A DNA stretch of 64,000 nt from Actinocorallia sp. API 0066. Lineage in GTDB: Bacteria > Actinomycetota > Actinomycetes > Streptosporangiales > Streptosporangiaceae. Below are positions 18,801 through 39,457 of this stretch, piece after piece. The translations under genes and the position numbers were made by a program. Position 1 is the stretch's first letter; each line of letters opens with the position of its first letter. Where the stretch lies: NCBI RefSeq assembly GCF_020991275.1, contig NZ_JAJLQY010000004.1, forward strand, positions 124,001 to 188,000, read 5' to 3'. The notes beneath the pieces are model-generated. The model saw nothing but the letters and a program-made list of their open reading frames with translations, did no database searches and was not told the origin of the DNA.

Positions 18801-21800
18801 GTCCGGGTCGTACAGGCCCTCCAGGTCCCAGCCACGGTTCTCGGGGAACCCGGTGACGGCGTCCCTGCCCTCCGCCACGAGCTCCCAGAGCTCCTCGGGG
18901 GAGGTGACGCCGCCGGGCAGGCGGCAGGCCATCCCGATGATGGCGATGGGCTCGTCCGGGTCTGCCTTGCGTACCTCTTCTTCGGCCGGGCCGCTCCGCT
19001 CGTCCAGGGCGGCGGCGAGGGAGGCCGGGGTCGGGTGGTCGAAGGTGAGGGTGGCCGGGAGCCTGCGGCCCAGCGCCGCCGACAGCCGGTCGCGCAGCTC
19101 CACCGAGGTGAGGGAGTCGAGCCCGAGGTCGGTGAAGGCGCGGTCGGCGGGGACGGTGCCGGACGGGTCGCCCAGCACGCCCGCGACCTGGGCGCGGACG
19201 AGGTCCAGCAGCGCCTCGCCGGTCACGGCGGCCGCCGTCTCGGGCCGCACGGCGCGGCGGCGGGGCCTGGCCAGGCCGCGCAGCAGCGGCGGCGGGTCCT
19301 CCGCGCCCAGGTCGAGCAGCGCGGGCACGAGGGCCGCAGCGCCGTCGAGCCGTGCCGCGTCGAGCAGCCCGAGGCCCTCGGCGACGGGCAGCGGCCGGAC
19401 GCCGCGCCGGGCCGCGCGGGCCAGGTCGGCGCCGGTGAGGTGCGCGGTGATGCCGCTGTCGCCCTCCCACAGGCCCCACGCGAGGGACTGGGCGGGCAGG
19501 CCGCCCGCGACCCGGAGCGCGGCGAGCGCGTCCAGGAAGCCGTTCGCGGCCGCGTAGCCGCCCTGGCCCGCGCTGCCGAAGACACCGGCGATGGACGAGA
19601 ACAGGACAAAGGCGGCGAGATCGTGGCCGCGCGTCAGCTCGTGCAGGTGCCAGGCGGCGTCGGCCTTCGGACCGAGCACACCGGAGACCCGCTCGGGCGT
19701 CAGCGCGGACAGCACGCCGTCGTCCACGGCTCCGGCCAGGTGGTAGACGGCGGTGAGGCTGCGGCCGTCCAGGAGGGCGGCCAGGGCGGCGCGGTCGGCG
19801 GCGTCCACCGCGACCACCTCGGCCTCGGCGCCCAGCGCGGCGAGCTCCGCGACCAGCCCGGCCGCGCCGGGCGCGGCCGGGCCGCGCCGCCCGGCCAGCA
19901 GCAGCCGCCGGACGCCGTGCTCGGCGACCAGGTGCCTCGCCACGGCGGCGCCGAGCCCGCCGGTGCCGCCCGTGACGAGAACGGTGCCCTCGGGGTCGAG
20001 CGGGCGCGGCGGCTCGGGCGGCGGCGCGGACGCCCGGACCAGGCGCGGCGCGAGCGGCCCTTCCGGCGACGCGACGAGCTGGGACTCGCCCGCCGAGAAC
20101 GCGCGGAGCAGGTCCTCGGTGAGCTCGGGCGCGGCGGCCAGCAGGAAGCGGCCCGGCCGCTCGGTCTGGGCGGTGCGCACGAGGCCCCAGACCGCGCCCG
20201 CCGCCGGGTGCTCGCGCGGGTCGTCGGTGAGGACGGCGAGCGGGGGGCCGTCCTCGGGGTGCGCGTTCAGCGCGGTCAGCACGGACGCGGTGAGCGCGTG
20301 CGCCGCCTCGATCTGCCCGGCGCCGTCCGGGACGAACGCCGGGAGGGTGAGCACGTCCGGGAGCGGCTGGTCGGCGGGCGCCACGGGCGTCCAGGCCACC
20401 CGGTACAGGCTGCGCGGCGCGGAGCCGAGCCCGCCCAGCGGGATGGGCCGCGCGCGCAGGGATTCGACCGTAAGGACGGGCTCCCCGGACGCGTCGGAGG
20501 CGTGCACCGAGAAGGCGTGCTCGCCCTGCGGCGCCAGCCTGACCCGCAGGTCGGCCGCGCCGGAGGCGTGCAGGCGGATGCCCTCCCACGCGTACGGGAG
20601 GAGGGTGTGGCCGTCGGGGACGTCTGCGGCGTGCGCGGCCGGGTGCAGGGCCGCGTCCAGCAGCGCCGGGTGCAGCCCGAACCGTCCGGCGGTGTCCCGT
20701 TCGGCCTCGGCGAGCGAGATCTCGGCGACGAGCGCCTCGCCGTCCCGCCAGACGCCGGTGACGCCCTGGAACGCGGGCCCGTAGTCGAGGCCGCGCCGCG
20801 CCAGGGTGTCGTAGACGTCGGCGGGGAGTGCCGCGGGGTCCGCCCCGTCCGGAGAGGCGGGCCCCGCGGCGGGGTGCGCGCCGGCGGCGGCCGGGCGCTG
20901 GTCTTCGGGGCCGAGCCTGCCGTGCGCGTGCCTGGTCCACGCGTCGGCCACCCTGGCGTGCACGGTGAGGGCGCGGCCGCCGCGCGCGTCCGGCTCGGCG
21001 AGCACCACCCGCAGGTCGGCGGCGGTGCCCTGGGGGAGCACGAGCGGCGTCTCCACCACGAGTTCCTCGACGACCGGCGCGCCCGCCGCCTCGCCCGCGC
21101 GCAGCGCGAACTCGACGAAGGCGGTGCCGGGCACCACGACCGAGCCCTGGACGACGTGGTCGGCGAGCCACGGGTGGGTGGCGGTGGAGATCCGGCCGGT
21201 GAGGACGGCGCCGTCCTGGCCCGGCAGGTCGCCGGAGGCGGGCAGCAGCGGGTGCCCGGTCGGCTCCAGGCCGAACGCGGTGGCGTCGCCCGCGGCCTCG
21301 GCCTCCAGCCAGAAGCGGCGGCGCTGGAACGGGTAGACGGGCAGGTCCACCTTGCGCGCGCCGGGGAACAGGCTCGTCCAGGCGACGGCGTGGCCGCGCG
21401 CGTGCGCGTTGCCGAGCGCCAGGAGCGCGGTCTCCTCCTCGGCGCGGTCCTTGCGCAGCGCGGCGACGGCGGTGGCGCCGTCCACGGCACGGGCGGCGAG
21501 CGCGGTGAGCACGCCGTCTGGGCCGAGTTCCACAAAGGTGGTGGCGCCCGCGTCGGCGAGGTGGCCGAGCACGTCGTGGAAGCGGACCACGTCGCGGACC
21601 TGCCGCACCCAGTAGGCCGGGTCGGTGAGCGCGTCGGCCTCCCGGCCCGTCACGCCGGACACGACCGGGATCGTCGGGTGCGCGTAGGACAGGCTCTCGG
21701 CGACGGCGCGGAACTCGGCGAGCATCGGGTCGAGGAGCGGCGAGTGGAAGGCGTGCGAGACACGCAGCCGCCGGGTGCGGGCACCCTGCGCGGCGATCCT

Positions 21801-24038
21801 CTCGGCGACCTCAAGGACGGGTTCTTCGACACCCGAAAGCACGACCGACCGCTCCGCGTTGACGGCGGCGATCGCGATCTCGGCGTCACGTCCGGCGATC
21901 AGGGGCAGCACCTCGGCCTCGGTCGCCTCCACGGCGACCATGGCGCCGCCGCGCGGCAGCGCCTGCATGAGCCGGGCGCGGGCGGCGACGAGCCGGGCCG
22001 CGTCGGGCAGCGTCCAGACCCCGGCGACGTACGCGGCCGACAGCTCACCGATGGAGTGCCCGGCCAGGTGGTCGGCCCGGACGCCCCACGACTCGAACAG
22101 GCGGAACAGCGCGGTCTCGACGGCGAACAGCGCGGTCTGCGCGTAGAGGGTCTCGTCGAGCTCCTCGCCGCCCTCGAACAGGACGTCCTTGACGGACCGC
22201 GCGGCGTGCCCGGCCAGCTCCGCGTCGAGCGCGGTGACGGCCGCGTCGAACGCCTCCGCGAAGACCGGGAACCGCCCGTACAGCTCCTTTCCGGCCCCGG
22301 CGCGCTGGCTGCCCTGCCCGGTGAACAGGAACGCCAGCCCGCCCGCCTCGGCCCTGCCCCGCACGACCTCGGGCACCGCCTCGCCCGCGGCGAGCGCGGC
22401 CAGGGCCGCGCCGATCCGCTCGGGCGGCGCGACGACGACGGCCCGCTCCGGCAGCGCCGCGCGGGTCGTCGCCAGGGAGAACCCGACATCGGCGGCCTGG
22501 GCGGCGTCCAGCCCGTCGGCGAGGCCGCGCAGCCGTCCGGCGGCGGCCTCCAGGGCGGCTTCCGACCGCCCGGAGAGCACCCAGGCGACCGGCCTCTCGG
22601 CGTCGGCCCGGACGGGCTCGGCGGTGACGGCCACCGGCGCGCCGTCCTCGGCGGGCCGCGCGGGTTCGGGGGCCTGCTCGAGGATGACGTGCGCGTTGGT
22701 GCCCGAGACGCCGAACGCGGAGACGGCGGCGCGGCCCGGCGCGCCGGTCTCCGGCCAGGTGACGGCCTCGGTGAGCAGCCGCAGCGACGTCGTGGACCAG
22801 TCGATGTGCCGGGTCGGCTCGGTGACGTGCAGGGTCGCGGGCAGGCTCCGATGCCGGAGCGCGCCCACGAGCTTGAGGATCCCGGCGAGGCCCGCCGCCG
22901 CCTGGGTGTGGCCGATGTTCGACTTGACCGAGCCGAGCCACAGCGGCCGGTCCCGGTCGCGGGTGTAGGCGGCGATGAGCGCCTCGGCCTCGATCGGGTC
23001 GCCGAGCGCGGTGCCGGTGCCGTGCGCCTCGATCGCGTCGATGTCGGCGGGGGTGAGGCGGGCGTCGGCGAGCGCGTCACGGATGACCCGGCGCTGCGCG
23101 GGCCCGTTCGGCGCGGTCAGCCCGTTGGACGCGCCGTCCTGGTTGATCGCGGTGCCGCGCACGACGGCGAGGACGTGGTGGCCGTTCTTCACGGCGTCCG
23201 AGAGCCGCTCGACGAGCACGACGGCGACGCCCTCGGCCCAGCCGGTGCCGTCGGCGCCCTCGGCGAACGCCTTGCACCTGCCGTCGGAGGACAGGCCGCG
23301 CTGGCGGGAGAACTCCACGAAGTTGACGGGCGAGCTCATCACGGTCGAGCCGCTCACCAGCGCCAGGTCCGACTCCCCGGCGCGCAGCGAGCGGACCGCC
23401 AGGTGCAGCGCCACGAGCGACGACGAGCAGGCGGTGTCCACGGTGACGGCAGGGCCCTCGAACCCGTACCAGTAGGAGAGCCGTCCGGAGGTGACGCTGG
23501 CGGCGTTGCCGAGCGCGACGTGCCCCTCGACGGCCTGAGGCACGACCGGGAGACGGGCCGCGTAGTCCTGTCCGTTCACACCGGCGAAGACACCGGTCCG
23601 GCTTCCGCGCAGCCCGGTGACGTCGATACCGGCCCGCTCGAACGCCTCCCAGGAGACCTCAAGCAGAAGCCGCTGCTGCGGGTCGGTCGCCAGCGCCTCA
23701 CGCGGCGAGATCCCGAAGAACTCGGCGTCGAACGAGGCGATGTCCGGAAGGAACGCGCCGTGCCGGGTGGTCGAGGTGCCCGAGTGCGCGGGGTCGGGGT
23801 GGAACAGGGAGTCGAGGTCCCACCCCCGGTCCTCGGGGAAGCCGCCGACGGCGTCGCGCCCCTCGGCGACCAGCCGCCACAGCTCCTCGGGTGAGTCGGC
23901 CCCGCCGGGGAACCGGCAGGACGCCCCGACGATCGCGATCGGCTCGTGCCGCTCCTCGTCGACCGCCTTCAACCGCTGCCGCGTTTCGAACAGCTCGGCG
24001 CTCACGCGCTTCAACAGTGTCCTGATCTGATCGCTCAT
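15804..24038 (-). CDS. Type I polyketide synthase, modules 3 and 4 (KS-AT-DH-KR-ACP / KS-AT-ACP)
   Basis: The protein is 2744 residues, with ATG one base after the upstream stop. The docking helix is [25 protein letters not shown]. Module 3 has KS Cys204 (DTACSSS), AT GHSIGE with HAFH (malonyl), DH with [16 protein letters not shown] and [10 protein letters not shown], and KR with [15 protein letters not shown] (B type) and GGYAAANGF. Its ACP carries [10 protein letters not shown] near residue 1700. Module 4 has a second KS (DTACSSS, EGHGTG, KSNVGHT) and an AT with GHSQGE and YASH, the methylmalonyl signature. It then goes directly to an ACP ([10 protein letters not shown]), with no reductive domain, so its beta-ketone should survive. 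The tail ends in an acidic C-terminal docking segment ([11 protein letters not shown]) that should meet the docking helix of the next protein. Confidence 0.96.
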   Translation of the reverse strand: MSDQIRTLLKRVSAELFETRQRLKAVDEERHEPIAIVGASCRFPGGADSPEELWRLVAEGRDAVGGFPEDRGWDLDSLFHPDPAHSGTSTTRHGAFLPDIASFDAEFFGISPREALATDPQQRLLLEVSWEAFERAGIDVTGLRGSRTGVFAGVNGQDYAARLPVVPQAVEGHVALGNAASVTSGRLSYWYGFEGPAVTVDTACSSSLVALHLAVRSLRAGESDLALVSGSTVMSSPVNFVEFSRQRGLSSDGRCKAFAEGADGTGWAEGVAVVLVERLSDAVKNGHHVLAVVRGTAINQDGASNGLTAPNGPAQRRVIRDALADARLTPADIDAIEAHGTGTALGDPIEAEALIAAYTRDRDRPLWLGSVKSNIGHTQAAAGLAGILKLVGALRHRSLPATLHVTEPTRHIDWSTTSLRLLTEAVTWPETGAPGRAAVSAFGVSGTNAHVILEQAPEPARPAEDGAPVAVTAEPVRADAERPVAWVLSGRSEAALEAAAGRLRGLADGLDAAQAADVGFSLATTRAALPERAVVVAPPERIGAALAALAAGEAVPEVVRGRAEAGGLAFLFTGQGSQRAGAGKELYGRFPVFAEAFDAAVTALDAELAGHAARSVKDVLFEGGEELDETLYAQTALFAVETALFRLFESWGVRADHLAGHSIGELSAAYVAGVWTLPDAARLVAARARLMQALPRGGAMVAVEATEAEVLPLIAGRDAEIAIAAVNAERSVVLSGVEEPVLEVAERIAAQGARTRRLRVSHAFHSPLLDPMLAEFRAVAESLSYAHPTIPVVSGVTGREADALTDPAYWVRQVRDVVRFHDVLGHLADAGATTFVELGPDGVLTALAARAVDGATAVAALRKDRAEEETALLALGNAHARGHAVAWTSLFPGARKVDLPVYPFQRRRFWLEAEAAGDATAFGLEPTGHPLLPASGDLPGQDGAVLTGRISTATHPWLADHVVQGSVVVPGTAFVEFALRAGEAAGAPVVEELVVETPLVLPQGTAADLRVVLAEPDARGGRALTVHARVADAWTRHAHGRLGPEDQRPAAAGAHPAAGPASPDGADPAALPADVYDTLARRGLDYGPAFQGVTGVWRDGEALVAEISLAEAERDTAGRFGLHPALLDAALHPAAHAADVPDGHTLLPYAWEGIRLHASGAADLRVRLAPQGEHAFSVHASDASGEPVLTVESLRARPIPLGGLGSAPRSLYRVAWTPVAPADQPLPDVLTLPAFVPDGAGQIEAAHALTASVLTALNAHPEDGPPLAVLTDDPREHPAAGAVWGLVRTAQTERPGRFLLAAAPELTEDLLRAFSAGESQLVASPEGPLAPRLVRASAPPPEPPRPLDPEGTVLVTGGTGGLGAAVARHLVAEHGVRRLLLAGRRGPAAPGAAGLVAELAALGAEAEVVAVDAADRAALAALLDGRSLTAVYHLAGAVDDGVLSALTPERVSGVLGPKADAAWHLHELTRGHDLAAFVLFSSIAGVFGSAGQGGYAAANGFLDALAALRVAGGLPAQSLAWGLWEGDSGITAHLTGADLARAARRGVRPLPVAEGLGLLDAARLDGAAALVPALLDLGAEDPPPLLRGLARPRRRAVRPETAAAVTGEALLDLVRAQVAGVLGDPSGTVPADRAFTDLGLDSLTSVELRDRLSAALGRRLPATLTFDHPTPASLAAALDERSGPAEEEVRKADPDEPIAIIGMACRLPGGVTSPEELWELVAEGRDAVTGFPENRGWDLEGLYDPDPDVPGKSTVRHGGFLHEAGEFDAPFFGISPREALATDPQQRLLLETSWEAFERAGIDPTGLRGSRTGVFAGVMYHDYTPRIGEAPAALEGYLANGSAGSVASGRISYSFGFEGPAVTVDTACSSSLVALHLAAQSLRSGESDLALAGGVAIMSSPAVFVEFSRQRGLSPDGRCKAYADAADGTGWAEGVAVLLVERLSDAVRNGHPVLAVVRGTAVNQDGASNGLTAPNGPAQQRVIRRALAAAGLGPADVDAVEGHGTGTRLGDPIEAQALLATYGADRDRPLYLGSLKSNVGHTQAAAGAAGVIKIVNALRHGVLPRTLHVDKPTSQVDWSEGAVELLTEATPWPETGRPRRAAVSAFGVSGTNAHVILEQPPARPEPAQGPDAPDAPWPVSARTPGALAAQAGRLAEIDHEARAVDVGASLVRGRAAFTERAVVLAEHREALAALARGENSEHVVRGRADLTGRTVFVFPGQGPQWVGMGAALLDASPVFAARIAEAARALAPHIDWDLVEVLRGGGDLDRVDVVQPTLWAVNVALAEVWRAHGVVPAAVVGHSQGEIAAAVVAGALTLEDGARVVALRSRALRALAGTGGMAAVEASRDEVAAWLEGRDVSVAAVNAPRATVLAGNRADLEAVVADAVAAGRRARLIDVDYASHSPHVAPIEADVLAALADVRPRPATVPLLSTVTADWLDTTGLDAAYWFRNLRSEVRFKDAVEALAAAGHDVFVEISPHPVTVSALQETLEAAGRPEAVAAGTLRRGEGGLPRFLRSAAELYVRGVPVDWLPALPGGRDLPLPTYAFQRARYWLEQDHTGGGGTVRADLPSEPAPQTSPNAFDGLSGAELDEAITRLVRAESAAVLGLAGPAEVEDGRAYRDVGLDSLAAVDLRNRLGAATGLRLPTTLVFDHPTPRDITAYLRAELDGRDGGPVRFPSLDASVTYLEEAFGALDAADPTRADAVARLRALLDGLRRTGGDDGDLDLDSATDEELFELMDNL

Positions 24039-24039
24039 G

Positions 24040-27000
24040 TCATTCGATCCCGAGGGTTGATCCGATGAACTCGACGAGTTCGTCGTCGGTGGCGTCGGCG
24101 AGGCGGGCGGCTACGCCCGTGGGTTCGGCCTGCCCGGCGAGGGCGCGCAGGCGGGGGGCGGCGGCCGCCCTGACGTCCTCGCCCGCGCGCTCCAGGAGTG
24201 CTTCCAGTGCCTCGATCCCGGCGAGCAGTTCTACGTCCGGGTCGGGGGCCAGCAGGCCGGCGAGGTGGAGGGCGAGCGCCTCCGGGGTGGGATGGTCGAA
24301 CACGAGGGAGGCGGGCAGGGTCAGGCCCGTCTCGGCGGCGAGCCGGGCGCGCAGCCGGACGGCGGCGAGGGAGTCGAAGCCCTGCTCCTTGAAGGGCGCG
24401 TCGGGGGCCACCGAGGCGGCGCCCTTGCGGCCCTGGACCTCGGCGACGAGCGTCCGGACGAGGTCCAGGAGGATCCGGCGCGGGTCGGCGCCCGGCCTGG
24501 CCAGCGCGGCGGTGAGGTCGGCGCCGGGCGCCGCCGCCGTCCCGGCCTGCGGCGCGGCGCGCAGCTCGGCGGCGAGCGGCAGGCCGGGCGCGAGCGCGTC
24601 CCAGTCGGCCTCGGCCACCACGGTGTGCGCGGCGGTGACCGTCCCGAGGTACTCGATCGCCTCCTCGGGCGGCAGCGCCCTGACGCCGTGCAGGGCGAGC
24701 GCCTGCGCGGCGGCCCCGTCGGCGAGGCCCGCGCCGTCCCAGTGGCCCCAGCCGATCGCGACGGCGGGCAGGCCGAGCGCGCGGCGGTGCTGGGCGAGCG
24801 CGTCGAGGAACGCGTTGCCGGGCGCGTAGTTGCCCTGCCCGGCGACGCCGGTGACACCCGCGAGCGACGAGAACAGGACAAAAGCGTCCAGATCGTCGGT
24901 CAGCTCGTGCAGGTGCCAGGCGGCGTCGGCCTTGGCGGCGAGGGCGCGGGCGGCGCGCTCCGGGGTGAGGTCGGTGATGAGCCCGTCGTCCAGGGCGGCG
25001 GCGGTGTGCACCACGGCGTTGACGGGGTGCGCGGCGAGCAGCGCGGCGACGGCGGCCCGGTCGGCGACGTCCACGGCGGCGAACACCGCTTCGGCGCCCT
25101 CGGCCGTGATTTGCGCGGCGAGGTCGGCCGCGCCGGGCGCGCCCTCCCCGCTGCGGCTGGCCAGCACGATCTTGGCCGCGCCGTTGCGCGCCGCCCACAC
25201 CGCCGCCCTGGCGCCGAGCGCGCCGGTGCCGCCGGTGACGAGCACGGTGCCGCGCGGCGTCCAGCCGGTGCCCGTCTCGGGCGCGGCGGGCACGAGCCTG
25301 CGGGTGAACACGCCGCCCGTCCGGACGGCGAGTTCCTTCTCCTCCCCCGCGCCGGTGAGGGCGCGGGCGACGACGTCCCAGTCGGGGTCGCCGGGCACGT
25401 CGAGGACGCCGCCCCAGCGGCCCGGCTGCTCCGCGACGGCGACCGAGCCGAGCCCCCAGGTGAGCGCCTGGCCGGGGCCCGGCACCTCCTCGCCCGCGCC
25501 GACCGCGACCGCGCCGGACGTCACCGACCACAGCGGCAGGTCCACCCGCTGGAACAGTTCGAGGTTCGCCAGGTAGCCCTCGCGTCCGCCCAGCGGCAGC
25601 AGCGAGAGCACCCGCTCGGCGACGGGCGCGTCCTCGGACGACTGGCGCTGGGCGGGCACGGACGTCGCGGCGAGCAGCGCGGTGGCCTCGGCGGTGTCGC
25701 GGGCCGAGACGACGCGGGCGCCGGTGCGCTCCAGGGCGGCGCGCAGGGCGTCGGCCCACAGGTGGCCGCCCGTGACGAGCAGCCAGGACGCGGCCGGGGC
25801 CGGGGACGGGTCGACGGGCCGCCAGGTCAGGCGGAAGCGGCGCGTGTCCGGCGCGGCCGGGGCGAACGCCGGGGACGGGTCGAGCCAGAAGCGTTCGCGC
25901 TGGAACGGGTAGGTCGGGAGGTCGACGGGCGCGGCGTCCGGGAGGAGCGCGCGCCAGTCCACGTCGGCGCCGTGCAGGTGGGCGCGGGCGACGACGGCGG
26001 CGAGCGTCTCCGGCTCGGGCGTGTCGCGGCGCAGCGCCGCCTCGGCCGACCCGCCCTCGACGGCCTCGGCCGCGAGCGCCGTCAGCACCGGGTCGGGGCC
26101 GAGTTCGAGGAACGTGGTCGCGCCCGCCGCCGCGAGGGCGCGCAGCCCGTCGTGGAAGCGGACGGTGCCGCGCACGTGCCGCGCCCAGACGGCCGGGTCG
26201 TCGTAGGAGGTGACGAGTTCGCCCGTCAGGTTCGACACGACGGGGAAGGTGGGGCGCGCGGCGGGCACGGCCGCCGCGATCGCGGTGAACTCGGCGAGCA
26301 TGCCGTCCATGTGCGGCGAGTGGAACGCGTGCGAGACGCGCAGCCGCTTGACCCGCCGCCCGGTCGCCTCCAGCGTCGCCGCGACCGCCTCGGCCTCCTC
26401 GACGTCGCCGGAGACGACGACGGCGGTGGGCCCGTTCACGGCGGCGAGCGCGACGCCGGGGGTGAGCAGCGGCGTCACCTCGTCCTCGGCCGCCTCGACG
26501 GCGATCATCGCGCCGCCGCCGGGCAGCGCCTGCATCAGCCGGGCCCGCGCCGCGACGATCCTGGCCGCGTCGTCCAGGCTCCACACGCCCGCGACGTGCG
26601 CCGCCGACAGCTCGCCGATCGAGTGCCCGGCCACAAAGTCGGGACGAATCCCCCACGACTCAAGCAGCCGGAACAACGCCGTCTCCAGCGCGAAAAGCCC
26701 CGTCTGCGCATAAAGCGTGCGGTCCAACTCCGGGCCGCCCTCCAGCCACACGTCGCCGACAGACCGCTCCGTGTGACCGGCCAACTCCCGGTCGAGTGCG
26801 GCGACGGCGGCGTCGAAGGCTTCGGCGAAGACCGGGAAGCGCGCGTGCAGTTCCTTCCCGGCCCCGGCCCGCTGACTGCCCTGCCCGGTGAACAGCAACG
26901 CGAGCCCGCCCCCGGCCTTGCCGCGCAGTACCCGCCCGGAGCTCCCGCCCTCGGCGAGCGCCCCGAGCCCTTCGACCAGCTCGGCGGCGTCCCACCCGAC

Positions 27001-28860
27001 CACGGCGGCCCGCTCGTCGAGCCGGGCCCGCCCGGTCGCCAACGTCAACGCCACGTCGCGCGGCGCCAACCCGCCCACGGCCTCCTTCAGCCGCCGAGCC
27101 TGCTCCGCGAGCGCCCTCTCGTCCTTGGCCGAAACCGCCCAGACCACAGGCAGCCCGGCACCGGACGCGCCGTCCACGCCGCGCGCGGCGGCGTCGACGG
27201 GCTCCCCTCCCGAAGGGGCGCCGTCCACCGCACCGTGAGTTCCCGTTCCGGGCGCCTCAGTGCTGGATCGAGTGGAATCGTCGATCTCCGTGCCACTTGA
27301 CGGCGTTTCCGTGGGCTTCGACGCGGAGCGGCCGGTGTTCGCGCTGGTCGTGCCTGATGCCGGTGCAGCGGCGGGTGTGGCCGTTGTGGAGGTTGTGGGC
27401 GTTCCCGTGCCGGAGAGCCGGACGGGTGCCGGTGCGTCCGCAGGCGTGCCCGATGTGGTGGGTTCGGGGGTGGGGGGTTGTTCGATGATGATGTGGGCGT
27501 TGGTGCCGGAGACGCCGAAGGAGGAGACGGCGGCGCGGCGGGGGGTGTCGGTGGCGGGCCAGGGGACGGGCTCGGTCAGCAGGGTGAGCGGGCCCGAGGA
27601 CCAGTCGACGTGCGGCGTGGGGGCGTCCACGTGGAGGGTGCGCGGGAGGAGCTCGTGGCGGAGCGCCTCCACGATCTTGATGATGCCGCCCACACCGGCG
27701 GCGGCCTGGGTGTGGCCGATGTTCGACTTCAGGGAGCCCAGGTAGAGGGGCCGGTCGCGGTCGCGGCCGTAGGCGGCGTTGAGGGCGCCCGCCTCGATGG
27801 GGTCGCCCAGGGCGGTGCCGGTGCCGTGCGCCTCGATCACGTCGACGTCGCCGGGCTCCAGCCCGCCGGAGGCCAGCGCCGCGCGGATCACGTCGCGCTG
27901 GGACGGGCCGTGCGGCGCGGTCAGGCGGCTGCTGCGCCCGTCCTGGTTGACGGCCGAGCCACGGATCACCGCGAGGACCCGGTGGCCGAGCCGCTCGGCG
28001 TCCGAGAGCCGCTCCAGCAGGAGCAGGCCCGCGCCCTCGCCCCACGCGGTGCCGTCGGCGGCGGCCGCGAACGGCTTGCACCGCCCGTCCGGGGCCAGGC
28101 CGCGCTGGCGGGAGAACTCGATGAACATGCCGGGCGACGACAGCACCGTCGCGCCGCCCGCAAGCGCCGCGTCGCACTCGCCCGCGCGCAGCGCCCGCAC
28201 CGCGAGGTGGATCGCGACGAGCGAGGAGGAGCAGGCGGTGTCGATGGTGACGGCGGGCCCGGTCAGCCCGAGCGTGAACGCGATACGGCCGGACGCGACG
28301 CTGGTCGTGGTGCCGGTGAGCACGTACCCGTCAGTGCCCTGCGCGGGCGGGTGGTGCAGGCTCGGCCCGTACTCCTGGGCGATGACGCCGGTGAACACAC
28401 CCGTCCGGCTGCCGCGCAGCGAGGCCGGGTCGATGCGGGCGTGCTCGACGGCCTCCCACGCCGTCTCCAGCAGGAGGCGCTGCTGCGGGTCGGCGGCGAG
28501 CGCCTCGCGCGGCGAGATCCCGAAGAAGTCGGCGTCGAACCCGGCCGGGTCGTGCAGGAAGCCGCCCTCGCGGACGTAGCTGGTGCCGGAGTGGTCGGGG
28601 TCGGGGTGGTAGAGCCGGTCGAGGTCCCAGCCACGGTCGGCGGGCAGCGGCCCGATGACGTCGCGCTCCTCAGCGACGAGCCGCCACAGGTCGGCGGCGT
28701 CGCGGACCCCGCCCGGGTAGCGGCACCCGATCCCGACGATCGCGACGGGCTCGGCGGCGGCCTTGGCGGTCTCCTCGACGGCGGCGAGCCTGCGGCGGGT
28801 CCGCTGCAGCTCGACGGTGACCCGCCGGAGGTAGTCCCGCAGCTTGTCTTCCTCGGTCAT
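24040..28860 (-). CDS. Type I polyketide synthase, module 2 (KS-AT-KR-ACP)
   Basis: The ATG at 28860 gives 1606 residues. Sequence upstream in the same frame is antisense noise over the preceding gene. The docking helix starts [24 protein letters not shown]. The KS has Cys210 in DTACSSS with EAHGTG and KSNIGHT. The AT has GHSIGE and HAFH, predicting malonyl-CoA. The KR has [15 protein letters not shown] (B type, D-hydroxyl) and GNYAPGNAF, preceded by its structural subdomain. The ACP has [10 protein letters not shown]. No DH or ER is present, so a hydroxyl remains. Between KS and AT lies an abnormal linker of about 105 residues rich in Thr, Ser, Pro, Ala and Gly (about 27160-27475), whose base composition differs from its flanks. 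The C-terminal docking tail is acidic ([11 protein letters not shown]). Confidence 0.95.
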   Translation of the reverse strand: MTEEDKLRDYLRRVTVELQRTRRRLAAVEETAKAAAEPVAIVGIGCRYPGGVRDAADLWRLVAEERDVIGPLPADRGWDLDRLYHPDPDHSGTSYVREGGFLHDPAGFDADFFGISPREALAADPQQRLLLETAWEAVEHARIDPASLRGSRTGVFTGVIAQEYGPSLHHPPAQGTDGYVLTGTTTSVASGRIAFTLGLTGPAVTIDTACSSSLVAIHLAVRALRAGECDAALAGGATVLSSPGMFIEFSRQRGLAPDGRCKPFAAAADGTAWGEGAGLLLLERLSDAERLGHRVLAVIRGSAVNQDGRSSRLTAPHGPSQRDVIRAALASGGLEPGDVDVIEAHGTGTALGDPIEAGALNAAYGRDRDRPLYLGSLKSNIGHTQAAAGVGGIIKIVEALRHELLPRTLHVDAPTPHVDWSSGPLTLLTEPVPWPATDTPRRAAVSSFGVSGTNAHIIIEQPPTPEPTTSGTPADAPAPVRLSGTGTPTTSTTATPAAAPASGTTSANTGRSASKPTETPSSGTEIDDSTRSSTEAPGTGTHGAVDGAPSGGEPVDAAARGVDGASGAGLPVVWAVSAKDERALAEQARRLKEAVGGLAPRDVALTLATGRARLDERAAVVGWDAAELVEGLGALAEGGSSGRVLRGKAGGGLALLFTGQGSQRAGAGKELHARFPVFAEAFDAAVAALDRELAGHTERSVGDVWLEGGPELDRTLYAQTGLFALETALFRLLESWGIRPDFVAGHSIGELSAAHVAGVWSLDDAARIVAARARLMQALPGGGAMIAVEAAEDEVTPLLTPGVALAAVNGPTAVVVSGDVEEAEAVAATLEATGRRVKRLRVSHAFHSPHMDGMLAEFTAIAAAVPAARPTFPVVSNLTGELVTSYDDPAVWARHVRGTVRFHDGLRALAAAGATTFLELGPDPVLTALAAEAVEGGSAEAALRRDTPEPETLAAVVARAHLHGADVDWRALLPDAAPVDLPTYPFQRERFWLDPSPAFAPAAPDTRRFRLTWRPVDPSPAPAASWLLVTGGHLWADALRAALERTGARVVSARDTAEATALLAATSVPAQRQSSEDAPVAERVLSLLPLGGREGYLANLELFQRVDLPLWSVTSGAVAVGAGEEVPGPGQALTWGLGSVAVAEQPGRWGGVLDVPGDPDWDVVARALTGAGEEKELAVRTGGVFTRRLVPAAPETGTGWTPRGTVLVTGGTGALGARAAVWAARNGAAKIVLASRSGEGAPGAADLAAQITAEGAEAVFAAVDVADRAAVAALLAAHPVNAVVHTAAALDDGLITDLTPERAARALAAKADAAWHLHELTDDLDAFVLFSSLAGVTGVAGQGNYAPGNAFLDALAQHRRALGLPAVAIGWGHWDGAGLADGAAAQALALHGVRALPPEEAIEYLGTVTAAHTVVAEADWDALAPGLPLAAELRAAPQAGTAAAPGADLTAALARPGADPRRILLDLVRTLVAEVQGRKGAASVAPDAPFKEQGFDSLAAVRLRARLAAETGLTLPASLVFDHPTPEALALHLAGLLAPDPDVELLAGIEALEALLERAGEDVRAAAAPRLRALAGQAEPTGVAARLADATDDELVEFIGSTLGIE
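27160..27475. other. Low-complexity KS-AT linker insertion with divergent base composition
   Basis: This in-frame stretch of the module 2 gene encodes about 105 residues dominated by T, S, P, A and G, with no PKS homology. The plus strand is unusually G/T-rich and the coding strand C/A-rich. The equivalent linkers in the other five modules are far shorter (about 10-40 residues). Confidence 0.75.
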
Positions 28861-28883
28861 CGTGTCCTTCCTCTCTTGCCGGC

Positions 28884-37826
<8,943 letters not shown>

Positions 37827-37877
37827 GACGTCCCCCTGGGGAAGACCGATCTCGTTACATGATCGATTCTGTCTTCG

Positions 37878-37923
37878 CCCAGGGGGGACTCACCAGATCC
37901 ACAACCCCCTAGGAACCCCTATC
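37878..37923. promoter_or_regulatory. Operator-like repeats upstream of the first PKS gene
   Basis: On the minus strand, 37923-37903 carries TAGGGGT, then two bases, then CTAGGGGG, a direct repeat with one-turn spacing. It matches the importer-operon site (7977-7958) at 17 of 20 positions with one extra base. A further CCCAGGGGGG at 37878-37887 forms an imperfect inverted repeat with CCCCCTAGG at 37905-37913. The sites lie about 50-100 bp upstream of the PKS start, in the 101-bp gap after the LuxR gene. Confidence 0.6.
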
Positions 37924-37927
37924 GGGC

Positions 37928-39187
37928 CTATCGGGGTACCGTCTCCAGGAATTCCGGAAGCTGGTTCCGGCGGGTCGCGCCGAGTTTCCGGTAAATACGG
38001 GTCAGATGCTGTTCCACGGTACTCACCGTGATGTAGAGCCGGGATGAGATCTGCCGGTTCGACAGGCCGCGCGCCGCGAGTTCGGCCACCTTGTACTCGG
38101 CGTCGCTGAGCAGGGCGCGCGCGGGTGGGGTGGGTGGGGCGGCGGTGGTCTCGCGCCCGGTGTGATCGACTTCACGCGGGTCGCCGGTCTCGCGCAGCAC
38201 CGCCGACGCCTCCTCCAGCAGCCGGTTCCGTTGTTCGGCCGGGCCGGAGAGGGCGAGCAGCCGCAGCGCGAGACCGCGGGTGCGGCTCGGCGCGGAACCG
38301 ACGAGTTCAAGGTGTTCGCGGGCCAGGGCGGCCGCCTCGGCCGGGCGGCCGAGCGCCAGGAGCGCCTCGCCCGCGCCGATCCGCCAGGCGACGAGACCGG
38401 GCAGGTCGATATTCCAGCGGCGCATCAGGGCACCGCATTCCCGATAGTCAGCGAGCGCTTGTTCGACATTTCCCGAGGTTCTTCGGAATTCCGCGCGGGC
38501 GGCCCGGTAATGGAGCCCGGCGGGGGTCTGGAAGACGGCTTCGGGAATGGGCACGGCCAGATATCTGATCACGCACTCGGTCATTCCGAGCGCGGTTTTC
38601 GCGGCGATCATCGTGCCGAGCGGGATGCCGATGGCGACACCCCAGTCCTGCCACGGGATGTGCGACAGCGCCGTCCTGACGCACTCGGCGGCGGCGGCCG
38701 GGTCGCCCTGCCGGAGCAGGGTCTCACCGCGCACCGCGGCGAACAGCCCGAGCCACACCGGGTCGCAGTGCGCCGTGGTCTGTTCCAGCAGCGGCTGCGA
38801 CCAGCGGGCCGCGAGGTCGGCCCGGTCGGCGTACACGAGGGCGGCGAGCGCCGCCGTGAGCGACTCCAGCGCGTCGCCCTCCATCGGGCAGGTGCCGAGC
38901 ACCTCCTCGGCGCCGCGCACGGCGGGGCCGCGCGCGCCGGTCGCCAGGAGGTCGCGCAGCACGTCGAATCCGCGGCGGCCACCCCGTGCGACGGGTGGAC
39001 CGGTCCGCTCCGGGTACCAGACGGCGACCCAGTCGCGCAGCGCGCCGCCGGGGTCGCGTCCGGCACGTTCCAGCAGTTCCAACGTCCTTACCGCCTCGTC
39101 CGGTCGCCCGGTCCTGACGAGGTCCATCATCGTCGACTCCGCGATCCTGTCCGCGACCGGAGCCGCGAACGCAGTTCCCACAACCAC
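37928..39187 (-). CDS. LuxR-family regulator, short LAL-like form without an ATPase domain
   Basis: The GTG at 39187 has GAGG seven bases upstream and gives 419 residues. The C-terminus (about 355-415) is a GerE-type helix-turn-helix: LLSDAEYKVAELAARGLSNRQISSRLYITVSTVEQHLTRIYRKLGATRR. The preceding 300 residues are helical, TPR-like repeats, as in the C-terminal half of large LAL (MalT-like) regulators of macrolide clusters. No Walker A or B motif exists, while full LAL proteins are about 900 residues. Either this is a natural short form or an ancestral gene lost its N-terminal half. It lies 101 bp upstream of and in line with the PKS operon, so it is the probable pathway activator. The TAGGGGT/CTAGGGG repeats are its likely binding sites, by analogy with MalT's GGGG-containing direct repeats. 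Confidence 0.88.
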   Translation of the reverse strand: MVVGTAFAAPVADRIAESTMMDLVRTGRPDEAVRTLELLERAGRDPGGALRDWVAVWYPERTGPPVARGGRRGFDVLRDLLATGARGPAVRGAEEVLGTCPMEGDALESLTAALAALVYADRADLAARWSQPLLEQTTAHCDPVWLGLFAAVRGETLLRQGDPAAAAECVRTALSHIPWQDWGVAIGIPLGTMIAAKTALGMTECVIRYLAVPIPEAVFQTPAGLHYRAARAEFRRTSGNVEQALADYRECGALMRRWNIDLPGLVAWRIGAGEALLALGRPAEAAALAREHLELVGSAPSRTRGLALRLLALSGPAEQRNRLLEEASAVLRETGDPREVDHTGRETTAAPPTPPARALLSDAEYKVAELAARGLSNRQISSRLYITVSTVEQHLTRIYRKLGATRRNQLPEFLETVPR

Positions 39188-39293
39188 AGTCCGTCCTCAC
39201 CGTTGCTTGTGACGCGCACGCCACCTGGCCTTCACCCGGGGCACCCCGCATCAGTGAGGGTTGCCGGCCAGCAAGCCGGGGCTTAACGCTGGC

Positions 39294-39340
39294 ACTCCTT
39301 GCCGACCCCTCCAGAATACACACTAATTAAGTAGGAAATA
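39294..39340. promoter_or_regulatory. Candidate regulatory sites upstream of the LuxR gene
   Basis: The minus strand at 39310-39294 reads AGGGGTCGGCAAGGAGT, a weaker relative of the PKS and importer operator. Next to it, 39321-39335 reads CACTAATTAAGTAGG, followed by AAATA. That resembles half of the palindrome in front of the monooxygenase operon (45192-45208). The spacer 39188-39457 holds no gene and is locally AT-rich here, fitting a promoter. Functional assignment is tentative. Confidence 0.35.
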
Positions 39341-39457
39341 CATGAATTTGGACACGTAAGCGGCACTCGTTGACGAGATGGGCATCACACAGCGGCGCCC
39401 GAACCGCTCCGGCCGATGCCGGAGACGGGGGCGCACCGCCGGACGGGCGGCCGCGGG

